Positions 1-5,519 of a DNA stretch of 5,519 bases are shown one piece after another (within the stretch, counting starts at the first letter, position 1; the number at the start of each line of letters is the position of its first letter). The DNA is taken from assembly GCA_002382075.1 (NCBI GenBank), contig DFZG01000052.1:975-6493 (forward strand), written 5' to 3'. Source of the stretch: Candidatus Shapirobacteria bacterium UBA4062 (GTDB lineage Bacteria > Patescibacteriota > Microgenomatia > UBA12405). The translations under genes and the position numbers were made by a program. The notes below the pieces were generated by a model. That model was not told the origin of the DNA. It searched no databases and saw only the letters and a program-made list of their open reading frames with translations.

Positions 1-350
1 TCGGAGCCGATTATTTTAGGATCATTTGTTAGGGGAAGAATCATTTGGTTTAACCAATTTTTGTGAGGTAGAATGTTGTCGGAGTCGATAAAAGAAACAA
101 TTTCTGATGAAGATTTTTTTAGACCTAAAGCCTTACCAGCTTCGGCGGTTTTAAGAGTATTTTTTAAAATATGAGCGTGATATTTTTTGGAGATTTTAAG
201 GGTATTATCGGTTGAACCACCGTCTGAAATATAAAGATGAATTTTTGAAGCTGGGTAATTTTGCTTTTTAAGAGACTCTAAGCATTTATTGAGAATTTTG
301 CCGGAATTAAGAGTGGGAATGATAATATCGATGTCAAAGTATGCCGCCAT
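1..350 (-). CDS. Family 2 glycosyltransferase, N-terminal fragment
   Basis: The first 116 codons are visible and the frame runs off the left edge. Translation from the ATG at 348-350 begins MAAYFDIDIIIPTLNSG, the standard opening beta strand of a GT-A (GT2) domain. It continues with a SDGGSTDNT nucleotide-binding motif (42-50), AEAGKALGL (69-77) and the DxD-type metal motif D89-S-D91 in SFIDSDNILP (86-95). All GT2 residues expected in this half are intact. The gene would transfer a sugar from a nucleotide donor in the cytoplasm. It starts 17 bases inside rSAM-B, with no obvious Shine-Dalgarno before it, and appears to be the next gene of the same transcript. Whether it has membrane segments or an extra domain lies outside the window. 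Confidence 0.9.
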   Translation of the reverse strand, partial: MAAYFDIDIIIPTLNSGKILNKCLESLKKQNYPASKIHLYISDGGSTDNTLKISKKYHAHILKNTLKTAEAGKALGLKKSSSEIVSFIDSDNILPHKNWLNQMILPLTNDPKIIGS

Positions 351-1920
351 AGCGATGGATGATGCTAAAAAACCAATAATCCAGGGGTAGGTCGAAGTAT
401 TTATAGCGCCAGCGTAATTTTACCAGGGCAAGGGCAACACTAAAACCAATTTTAAATGATATTTTACCCAGAGAGGATTTAATTCTGGGGTAAAGCATGT
501 CGTAAGTGTCGCGATCCATGATGCCAAAAATGTATTGAGTCAGCATGGCAGTAAGCCTGGCGTCGCGAGGGCTAATCCATTTTTGCTTTAAAGTTTCTTT
601 GAAAGCATTTTCGGGAGACATTAAGTAGTTACTCCATGATTCTAAACTTTTTGGATAGTTAAGACCTAATTTGACGGCCCGGATAAATAACGGAGCTCCG
701 GGATAGGGTAGAAAAATGTAGTAGGTATAACGATTGCGATCGGAAATTAGGAGTAATTTGTCTATTAAAGACAAGGTGGCTTCGTATTCTTGAGCCACAA
801 ATTTGTCATTTTCTTTTGGGTTTTTTGACCAGGGTAGGCCAACGAGAAACGAATATAGAATTTTGATGTTGTATTGCTTGCATTTTTGGGTGAACTTGAT
901 TAATTCGTCGACATTCATGTCTTTGGAGATAAAATCAAGGGCGCTTTGTGAACCGGATTCGGCGCCGGTAAGAATCATGGCACAACCGGTTTTTTGCATT
1001 AATTTCCAGGTATCATCTTTGTACCTGGATAATTGTCCGGCCCGACCATTGGCATTTCCCCAATTTAATTTCATCTTTTTATTGATCATGCCTTGACAAA
1101 TGTCGGTGACTCTTTGCTCGTTGACAAAAAAATTGCTATCGTAGACAGCAACGGAATCGGCTTTGTATTTTTTAATTAAATTTTGCCATTCTTTGAGAAC
1201 TATTTTTGCGGGGACGGGTTTCCAGCGACGTTTGTTGACAATTTCTTCAACACAAAAAGCACAGCGATGAGGACAGCCATAACTGGAAATATAAGGGATA
1301 GTTCTTTTACCGTATTCAGTATTTTGAAGACATTTTTCAATGTTGACTAAATGGTAGGGTAAAGGTGGTAGTAGACCTAGGTCGACCGGTTCTCTGTCGG
1401 GATTAGTGATAACTTTGTGGCCAATTTTATAGGTAATGCCTTTAATGTTTTTTAAATCTTTTTTAAGGCGGAGAGCTTCAACTAGGGCGGGAAAAGTAAC
1501 ATCACCGGGACCTCTGACGACGATATCGACATAACGACTTTTGACGGTTTGATTGGGAAGGATTGACGGGTGCCAGCCACCCCATACAATGGGAATGTGA
1601 GGGTATTTTTTCTTGAAGGCTTTGGCGAGTTTGAGACCATCTTTTATTTGAAAGCCGGTCATGGCGCTGATACCCAAACAGACAGAATCGTGACTGTTAT
1701 TTAAAATTTCTGATAAGTAGTTTTTTTGGAGGTGTCGGGCATAAATTTTTATATTGTATTTCTCTTTATCAAGAATTCGGGAAATAGCCAAAAGAGCCAG
1801 GGGAACTCCATGCCAGTTGCGTTCGTAGGGAAGAGGTGAGGGAAAAAACAGAACTACCTTTTTGTTAATGGATTGGGTTTTTAGGGAAGTCTTGGAGTTT
1901 TTTGAGGAACTTGGTGGCAT
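334..1920 (-). CDS. B12-binding-domain radical SAM protein (rSAM-B), canonical CX3CX2C
   Basis: The 528-residue protein has a cobalamin-binding-like domain at about 21-155 (KVVLFFPSPLP, GISAMTGFQ, IVWGGWHPSILP at 111-122, VDIVVRGPGD at 131-140), again without DXHXXG. The radical SAM core spans about 208-415, with C216, C220 and C223 in YGCPHRCAFC, VYDSNFF (259-265), TGAESGSQSALDFI (318-331), FLVGLPW (358-364) and LPYPGAPLF (404-412). A C-terminal region (420-528) rich in aromatic and basic residues contains a mildly hydrophobic helix near 488-503, possibly a membrane contact. Length and order fit the BchE/P-methylase/hopanoid-type class B family, whose members methylate or otherwise modify carbon centres. 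It is only distantly similar to rSAM-A, so the pair are not a recent duplication. The annotated ATG gives a 56-base overlap with rSAM-A and a Ser/Lys/Thr-rich 20-residue tail, so the true start may be lower. It ends in TGA, overlapping the next gene by 17 bases. Confidence 0.9.
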   Translation of the reverse strand: MPPSSSKNSKTSLKTQSINKKVVLFFPSPLPYERNWHGVPLALLAISRILDKEKYNIKIYARHLQKNYLSEILNNSHDSVCLGISAMTGFQIKDGLKLAKAFKKKYPHIPIVWGGWHPSILPNQTVKSRYVDIVVRGPGDVTFPALVEALRLKKDLKNIKGITYKIGHKVITNPDREPVDLGLLPPLPYHLVNIEKCLQNTEYGKRTIPYISSYGCPHRCAFCVEEIVNKRRWKPVPAKIVLKEWQNLIKKYKADSVAVYDSNFFVNEQRVTDICQGMINKKMKLNWGNANGRAGQLSRYKDDTWKLMQKTGCAMILTGAESGSQSALDFISKDMNVDELIKFTQKCKQYNIKILYSFLVGLPWSKNPKENDKFVAQEYEATLSLIDKLLLISDRNRYTYYIFLPYPGAPLFIRAVKLGLNYPKSLESWSNYLMSPENAFKETLKQKWISPRDARLTAMLTQYIFGIMDRDTYDMLYPRIKSSLGKISFKIGFSVALALVKLRWRYKYFDLPLDYWFFSIIHRYGGIL

Positions 1921-3409
1921 AGGTATAGAGGTATTTTATATCAGCCAGGGAGCGAATGGAAATGACTTTGCGAATTAAAAATTTTGGAGTTAAAACACCT
2001 TTAAATAAATTTTGGATTAATTCTTCTTGTTGCTGATGGGTGAGAGGTGATTTCATAACCGCCTGGCGCATATCATAATCATCCCAATCATCGGTCAAAA
2101 GCCATTTTTTTCTTTTGGCTTCGGCAAAGAGTGGTGTACCGGGATAGGCAATGATTCGGGTGGCTTGCATGGAGTCGGCTAGACCATCACGAAATAAGCT
2201 TTTGGCTTCATCTAGAGTCTTTTGAGCATCAGACATCTTTTCCCAGGGATAGCCGATCATAATAGTAAGGTGGGGTTCTAAACCGGCTTTTTTGGCCATG
2301 GTAAGAGTTTTGCGGGCGTCTTCGGTTTTGGTAAGTTTAGCGATACGATTAAGAGTGTTTTGGTTGCTGGATTCGAGTCCGTAGAGAATAAAACGGAAGC
2401 CGGCTTTGCCCATTAAATTATATTGCTCTTGATTTAGAGCGCCGAAACGCATATTGCAGCCAAATTTAATTTTTTTATGAAATCCCCTGTCAATCATGCC
2501 ATTACAAAAATCCTCTAGCCATTTGCCGACGGGAAAGGTACCGGAATCATCAAAAATTTCTTTGACACCAAGATTAATTAAATTTTCAACTTCATCAAGG
2601 GTGTGTTTGACAGAAAAAGTTCTGAAGGTGCCAAAAGGATGAGTAGTAGTCCAAGAACAGAATGTACATTTTCCCCACCAACAATCACGACCGGTCATCA
2701 TGTAGGATCCGGGGGTGTATTTGTAATTAGTATTTTCATAAGCGTAAAGTTCCCAATTGGTTAGCTGACGATCAATTATGGGTAAAACATCAAGATGGTG
2801 GTGCTTGAGGGCAAAAGGACCAGAGTTTAGTATATTAGATGAGTAGTTTAATAGTGATTTAGTTTTAGAATGAGAGCGATAATAGAAGCCGGGTTCAAGT
2901 TTTTCGCCCTTATAAAGGTGATTGGCAAGATTAATCATCATAAAATCGTAATCTCCGCCAGTGATGACATAGTCAACCGGACACATAGAAAATGATTCTT
3001 TGGGGAGAGCGGTGACATGGTCACCCATTAAAATAATCTTCAATCTCCAATCTACAATTTTAGATGAGGCTTTTTTGATATCTTTGATGATTTGCCAGTG
3101 ACGCTTGATAACAGGAGTTTTGCTTTCGATAAAAACTAAATTTGGTTTTTTAGTAATTAGATTTTTTAACCAGACTTTATAGGTTAGGTTTTTGGCAATG
3201 GCATCGTCCCAATAGACGTCGTAGCCAAGTTTTTTAAGGGCACTAGCGCCGTAGGCAGGAATGACCGGATAAATAATATTGCCGGTGTTTGTCCATTGAA
3301 ATTGACGGTTTTGAGATAAAAAAGGCTTACCTTTTTGGGAACTTAGAGGGGGGTAAGAGATAAATATTTTAGCCGCCGATGTAGGAGCCGTCTTTTTTGT
3401 TGTATTCAT
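1865..3409 (-). CDS. B12-binding-domain radical SAM protein (rSAM-A), variant CX4CX2C cluster motif
   Basis: Read from the ATG at 3407-3409 it has 514 residues; an in-frame TTG at 3422-3424 would add five. Residues about 14-170 look like the Rossmann-type cobalamin-binding domain of class B (BchE-like) radical SAM enzymes: IFISYPP, then LGYDVYWDDA, LKIILMGDHVTALP (123-136) and PVDYVITGGD. No DXHXXG cobalt-ligating His motif is seen, as is usual in this class. The radical SAM core covers about 235-425. Its three cysteines are C243, C248 and C251 in DCWWGKCTFCSW, so the spacing is CX4CX2C and not the canonical CX3CX2C. Further core features are DDSGTF (287-292), YGLESSNQNTLNRI (343-356), MIGYPWE (384-390) and AYPGTPLF (421-428). 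The family makes a 5'-deoxyadenosyl radical or methylates unactivated carbons via methylcobalamin. No membrane helix is evident. Neighbours suggest a glycan or lipid-carrier substrate, which is inference. Confidence 0.9.
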   Translation of the reverse strand: MNTTKKTAPTSAAKIFISYPPLSSQKGKPFLSQNRQFQWTNTGNIIYPVIPAYGASALKKLGYDVYWDDAIAKNLTYKVWLKNLITKKPNLVFIESKTPVIKRHWQIIKDIKKASSKIVDWRLKIILMGDHVTALPKESFSMCPVDYVITGGDYDFMMINLANHLYKGEKLEPGFYYRSHSKTKSLLNYSSNILNSGPFALKHHHLDVLPIIDRQLTNWELYAYENTNYKYTPGSYMMTGRDCWWGKCTFCSWTTTHPFGTFRTFSVKHTLDEVENLINLGVKEIFDDSGTFPVGKWLEDFCNGMIDRGFHKKIKFGCNMRFGALNQEQYNLMGKAGFRFILYGLESSNQNTLNRIAKLTKTEDARKTLTMAKKAGLEPHLTIMIGYPWEKMSDAQKTLDEAKSLFRDGLADSMQATRIIAYPGTPLFAEAKRKKWLLTDDWDDYDMRQAVMKSPLTHQQQEELIQNLFKGVLTPKFLIRKVISIRSLADIKYLYTYATKFLKKLQDFPKNPIH

Positions 3410-4367
3410 GAGGTTTAAAATCAAGCTTTTTTAAAAAAAAGCCATACATAAATAGTAGACCATAATAAAGGTGCGTCAAGGGTATAGTTACTACTGCTGT
3501 AAGAGATAATAATATAGAGTGTTTTTCGAAAATGAACTGAATGACGGTTAATAATAGAAGAAATAGATAGGAAAATAAGGGTAAATTGATGAGTATCGAT
3601 GGAATAGATAGATTTATATTTATTATATTGATAGTTAACAATACTATTATATACAAGGTAAAAAATGAAGGGGCTAGGTATCCGGGTAAAAGACTAGTTT
3701 GGGGAAAGACTCGGGCAAAGTGACCACGATGGATGGCATATCGGGTAATTTGGTGAAGATGTTTGATAACGACAGAACGACGATGGTGGTAAACAATAAT
3801 ACTGGGGTGATAGAGAATCTGTTTTTTAAGTTTGTGAGTAAGATCAAGGCAAAGAAGAGTATCTTCTCCGGGCCAATGAGACGTATCAAAACCCCCAATC
3901 GTATTGAAGTCTTTTTTATTGACAATTAGATTTACAGTAGGAAAATCATTTACAAATCTTTTTGGAGAAATTTTATTGCGGTAAGTACCGGCACCGCCAC
4001 TGCCTAAATAACTACTCCAGACAAGACCTGATGCTTGTTGAAAAAAGTTGTCGGTAGGAGGAGTAAGACATGGACCGCAAACTGCGGATAGTTTGGGATA
4101 TTTATTTAATATTTTATGGGTATTTTTTAGCCAGTTTGAGTGTGGATAGGAATCATCATCTAGAAAGGCTAAATATTCCCCTTTGGCCATCTTAGCACCT
4201 AGATTTCTTTTTGCGGCGGGATTTGAGGTTTTGGAAATCTTGTCAGTGATAACTAAAACTTCAAATTGTTTGAAAGATTGTTTTTTTAGTTTTTCTAAAG
4301 TTTCTTTTAAATAAGCGTTGGGTTTGCGGATGGGGATAATAATGGAAAATACAATTGATTTTTTCAT
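3369..4367 (-). CDS. Family 2 glycosyltransferase with C-terminal membrane segments
   Basis: The 332-residue protein begins with a GT-A domain: SIIIPIRKP (8-16), a D70-D71-D72 metal/nucleotide motif in FLDDDSYP, TVNLIVNKKDF (144-154), GGFD (158-161) and the PGEDTLL segment (166-172) whose E168-D169 sits where the catalytic acid region of GT2 enzymes lies. HHRR (194-197) follows. From about residue 231 the chain is hydrophobic, with three likely membrane helices (about 231-250, 256-278 and 284-310) and a short polar tail. The catalytic domain would therefore face the cytoplasm at the membrane, as in many polysaccharide and glycolipid GT2 enzymes. The start ATG shares one base with the preceding stop (TAATG), which favours translational coupling and fixes the start. 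Its last codons overlap the start of rSAM-A by 41 bases. Donor sugar and acceptor are not identifiable. Confidence 0.92.
   Translation of the reverse strand: MKKSIVFSIIIPIRKPNAYLKETLEKLKKQSFKQFEVLVITDKISKTSNPAAKRNLGAKMAKGEYLAFLDDDSYPHSNWLKNTHKILNKYPKLSAVCGPCLTPPTDNFFQQASGLVWSSYLGSGGAGTYRNKISPKRFVNDFPTVNLIVNKKDFNTIGGFDTSHWPGEDTLLCLDLTHKLKKQILYHPSIIVYHHRRSVVIKHLHQITRYAIHRGHFARVFPQTSLLPGYLAPSFFTLYIIVLLTINIININLSIPSILINLPLFSYLFLLLLTVIQFIFEKHSILLSLTAVVTIPLTHLYYGLLFMYGFFLKKLDFKPHEYNKKDGSYIGG
3421..3432 (-). other. Possible -1 slippery heptamer A_AAA_AAG with TTGA junction
   Basis: In the frame of the membrane-tailed GT2 the codons read TTA AAA AAG CTT GAT, giving A_AAA_AAG (3426-3432) in the register used by the dnaX frameshift site of Escherichia coli. 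A -1 slip would add one Ala codon (GCT) and stop at TGA (3421-3423). That TGA overlaps the in-frame TTG of rSAM-A (3422-3424) as TTGA. There is no evident stimulatory stem or upstream Shine-Dalgarno-like element, and another A-run heptamer of this kind occurs at 114-120, so chance is a strong alternative. Confidence 0.2.
3425..3442 (-). repeat. Short T8/A6 inverted repeat at the GT2/rSAM-A junction
   Basis: The coding strand carries GCTTTTTT, a two-base spacer TT, then AAAAAAGC, a perfect 8-base inverted repeat within codons 309-315 of the membrane-tailed GT2. It lies 16 bases before the ATG of rSAM-A. The sequence is real, but the helix would be weak (A-U pairs with a tight loop), and T- and A-runs arise easily in Phe/Lys codons of an AT-rich genome. 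It is not followed by the features of an intrinsic terminator. A function in slippage or start-site accessibility is speculative. Confidence 0.35.
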
Positions 4368-4369
4368 TA
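4365..4369 (-). promoter_or_regulatory. TAATG stop/start overlap between two glycosyltransferase genes
   Basis: On the coding strand the stop TAA of the DPM1-like gene and the ATG of the membrane-tailed GT2 share one base (TAATG). Such junctions commonly let a terminating ribosome restart, coupling the two products. No good Shine-Dalgarno lies just upstream, which makes coupling the likelier way for the second gene to be started. The overlap is seen directly; coupling is inferred. Confidence 0.7.
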
Positions 4370-5167
4370 ACCTAAATTGACTCTCATTTTTAATTCCGGA
4401 TTATAGTACCAAAGGCGTTTATTTTTATTATCGTAATATTTGAGGATTCTAAGACGATAAAAGACGGCTAGGGCATCAAGAAGAGATTTGTAAATTGTTT
4501 TTATATCATTGGCATGAGTCAGGCTAGTAAAGTTGTAGTTTAGCTTAATAGGCGCTTCGTAGATTCTTTTAAAACCAAGATAATTAGCTACAGAAAGCAT
4601 TTCCAGGTCGATGGCATATCTTTTGACTAAAAGTCTGGGAAGAACTTTTATTAAAACTTGGCGCCGGAAAATTTTTAAACCGGCTTGAGTGTCTCGAAGC
4701 TTGATACCTAATAGGTATCTGGCGATTAAATAGCCGCCAAAACTGATGATTTTACGGTCGAGGGGGTATTTTACCTGTGAGGCCGGGTGTTGCTTGCTGG
4801 CGACAATGACGTCGGCTTGATACCATTCTAGGTGTTCGATTAAAAGTGATAAACCATTTGGATCTATTTCCATGCCGGAATCAATGAAGGCAACATAGTC
4901 CCCTTTTGACCTGGCCATACCGTATCGGAGAGCGTAACCTTTGCCGTGATTTTGTTTTAGGCCATAAATTTTAATTTTAGGATTTTTTATTTTTTTAGCA
5001 ACTGAATAGGTTTTATCAATTTTGGTGCCATCTACCACTAAAATAATTTCATAATCGTAACGGATTTTATCGAGAGTATTTTTTATGTTTAAGATGTCGG
5101 TTTTTATTGTATTGGCTTGTTTATAGGCAGGAATGATGACCGACAAAAAATGATTATTCTGTTTCAT
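4367..5167 (-). CDS. Family 2 glycosyltransferase, polyprenyl-phosphate sugar synthase-like (DPM1-like)
   Basis: The 266-residue protein has a GT-A fold of the dolichyl/polyprenyl-phosphate mannosyl- or glucosyltransferase type. Visible motifs are VIIPAYKQANTI (10-21), VVDGT (44-48), NHGKGYALRYGM (73-84), FIDSGMEIDP (94-103), RDTQAGLKIF (158-167) and KRYAIDLEML (182-191). The DTQAGLK stretch matches the DTQCGFK-type motif usual in this subfamily. The family moves a sugar from GDP or UDP to polyprenyl phosphate, giving a lipid-linked donor for membrane enzymes. Oddly, the metal-binding DxD position reads D96-S-G98, with E100 and D102 following. There is no C-terminal transmembrane segment, so it resembles the soluble short class. 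The ATG at 5165-5167 overlaps the upstream gene by 14 bases, with no clear Shine-Dalgarno. It ends in TAATG shared with the next gene. A plain GT2 acting on a growing glycan is the main alternative. Confidence 0.9.
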   Translation of the reverse strand: MKQNNHFLSVIIPAYKQANTIKTDILNIKNTLDKIRYDYEIILVVDGTKIDKTYSVAKKIKNPKIKIYGLKQNHGKGYALRYGMARSKGDYVAFIDSGMEIDPNGLSLLIEHLEWYQADVIVASKQHPASQVKYPLDRKIISFGGYLIARYLLGIKLRDTQAGLKIFRRQVLIKVLPRLLVKRYAIDLEMLSVANYLGFKRIYEAPIKLNYNFTSLTHANDIKTIYKSLLDALAVFYRLRILKYYDNKNKRLWYYNPELKMRVNLG

Positions 5168-5519
5168 ATTTTAAAATCAGGTCGTAGACGGCTAATGTTT
5201 GGATGGCGGTGTATTGCCAATTGAAAATTTGGGCTCGCTTTATCCCGTTTTGGGAATACTCTTGTCTTAGTTTGGGGTTTTTCCAAAGAGTAATTAGGGC
5301 ATTTTTGAGGCTACTGAGGGAGTAGGGATTAAACATTTGACCGTTGTAATCCATTATTTCGTTGAGGCAAGATTCTTGACTGTAGGCAACAGGTGTACCT
5401 GACTGAAGAGCCTGGACAACCGGTAAACCAAAGCCTTCGGCATAGGATGGTTGGCAGTAAATTGTAGCTAAATTAAAAATCATAGGGAGATCTTCTTCGG
5501 GAACAAAACCGGTGGGAAT
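5154..5519 (-). CDS. Glycosyltransferase, GT4 type (GT-B fold), C-terminal fragment
   Basis: Only the last 121 residues are visible; the reading frame is open through the right edge, so the first methionine inside the window (base 5483) is internal and not the start. The fragment matches the C-terminal nucleotide-sugar-binding half of GT4 enzymes: a GFVPEEDLP segment (about residues 4-12), then YCQPSYAEGFGLPVVQALQSG (shown in part as EGFGLPVVQ, residues 28-36) and GTPVAYS (41-47). In the family this loop holds the EX7E signature; the first Glu is E28, but the second position is Gln (Q36, codon CAG). The tail ends in helices typical of the C-terminal crossover. Expected role is retaining transfer of a sugar from a nucleotide donor, in the cytoplasm or at the inner membrane face, during surface glycan assembly. 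The stop TAA lies 14 bases inside the next gene. Donor and acceptor cannot be told from this part. Confidence 0.9.
   Translation of the reverse strand: MPTGFVPEEDLPMIFNLATIYCQPSYAEGFGLPVVQALQSGTPVAYSQESCLNEIMDYNGQMFNPYSLSSLKNALITLWKNPKLRQEYSQNGIKRAQIFNWQYTAIQTLAVYDLILKYETE

Noticed and set aside
334..336. TGA read as glycine (as in Gracilibacteria or SR1)
   Set aside because: The rSAM-B TGA falls at a sensible protein end and just after the next gene begins; no TGA occurs inside the other frames to suggest recoding.
803..1096. Plus-strand open frame of 97 codons
   Set aside because: It lies antisense within the radical SAM core of rSAM-B, whose protein is clearly conserved in the other strand; the translated product has no recognisable domain and looks like a shadow.
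334..3409. rSAM-A and rSAM-B as a recent tandem duplication or a split gene
   Set aside because: Each has a complete cobalamin-like domain and radical SAM core, and outside the common motifs their sequences differ widely, including the cysteine spacing and C-terminal region.
3425..3442. Intrinsic terminator at the T8/A6 inverted repeat
   Set aside because: The arms are almost all A-U, the loop would be too tight, no GC-rich stem is present, and the site lies inside a coding frame between genes that look co-transcribed.
3674..3929. Open frames of 83 codons (minus) and 76 codons (plus) inside the membrane-tailed GT2
   Set aside because: Both overlap the well-supported GT2 frame, show no family motifs or start signals, and are best explained as shadows.
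1..5519. RiPP precursor peptide, tRNA, CRISPR array or mobile element
   Set aside because: Radical SAM genes prompted a look for a small precursor gene, but there is no free space and no convincing short frame; no repeats, transposase or RNA-like structures were seen.

Overview
The window is one tightly packed block of six genes, all read from the minus strand (right to left), with no detectable non-coding stretch. In transcription order they are: the C-terminal end of a GT4-type (GT-B fold) glycosyltransferase (5154-5519, cut by the right edge); a soluble family 2 glycosyltransferase resembling dolichyl/polyprenyl-phosphate sugar synthases (4367-5167); a family 2 glycosyltransferase with a hydrophobic C-terminal tail (3369-4367); two consecutive cobalamin-binding-domain radical SAM proteins, called rSAM-A (1865-3409) and rSAM-B (334-1920) here; and the N-terminal part of a third family 2 glycosyltransferase (1-350, cut by the left edge).

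The most economical reading is a surface glycan, glycolipid or glycoprotein-glycan locus. Several glycosyltransferases would assemble the glycan, and two radical SAM enzymes would carry out a radical modification such as C-methylation, epimerisation or ring rearrangement on the sugar, the lipid carrier or a related small molecule. The glycan role follows from the neighbours; the substrate of the radical SAM pair cannot be read from sequence.

Organism: the DNA is AT-rich, the proteins are rich in Lys, Ile and Asn, successive genes overlap by 1 to 56 bases, and Shine-Dalgarno motifs are absent or very weak before the starts. B12-type radical SAM proteins mixed with many glycosyltransferases fit a Candidate Phyla Radiation (Patescibacteria, Microgenomates-like) bacterium. 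That is an inference from style and content, since no marker gene is present. Visible stops are TAA (four) and TGA (one), and nothing calls for a recoded TGA.

Points worth attention: rSAM-A has a CX4CX2C cluster motif instead of CX3CX2C; two glycosyltransferases lack a usually conserved acidic residue (EX7Q instead of EX7E, DSG instead of DxD); the starts of both radical SAM genes lie well inside the preceding gene; and an A_AAA_AAG heptamer just before the rSAM-A start would, on a -1 slip, end at a TGA that overlaps a possible TTG start. No RNA genes, mobile elements, CRISPR arrays, promoters or terminators could be supported.
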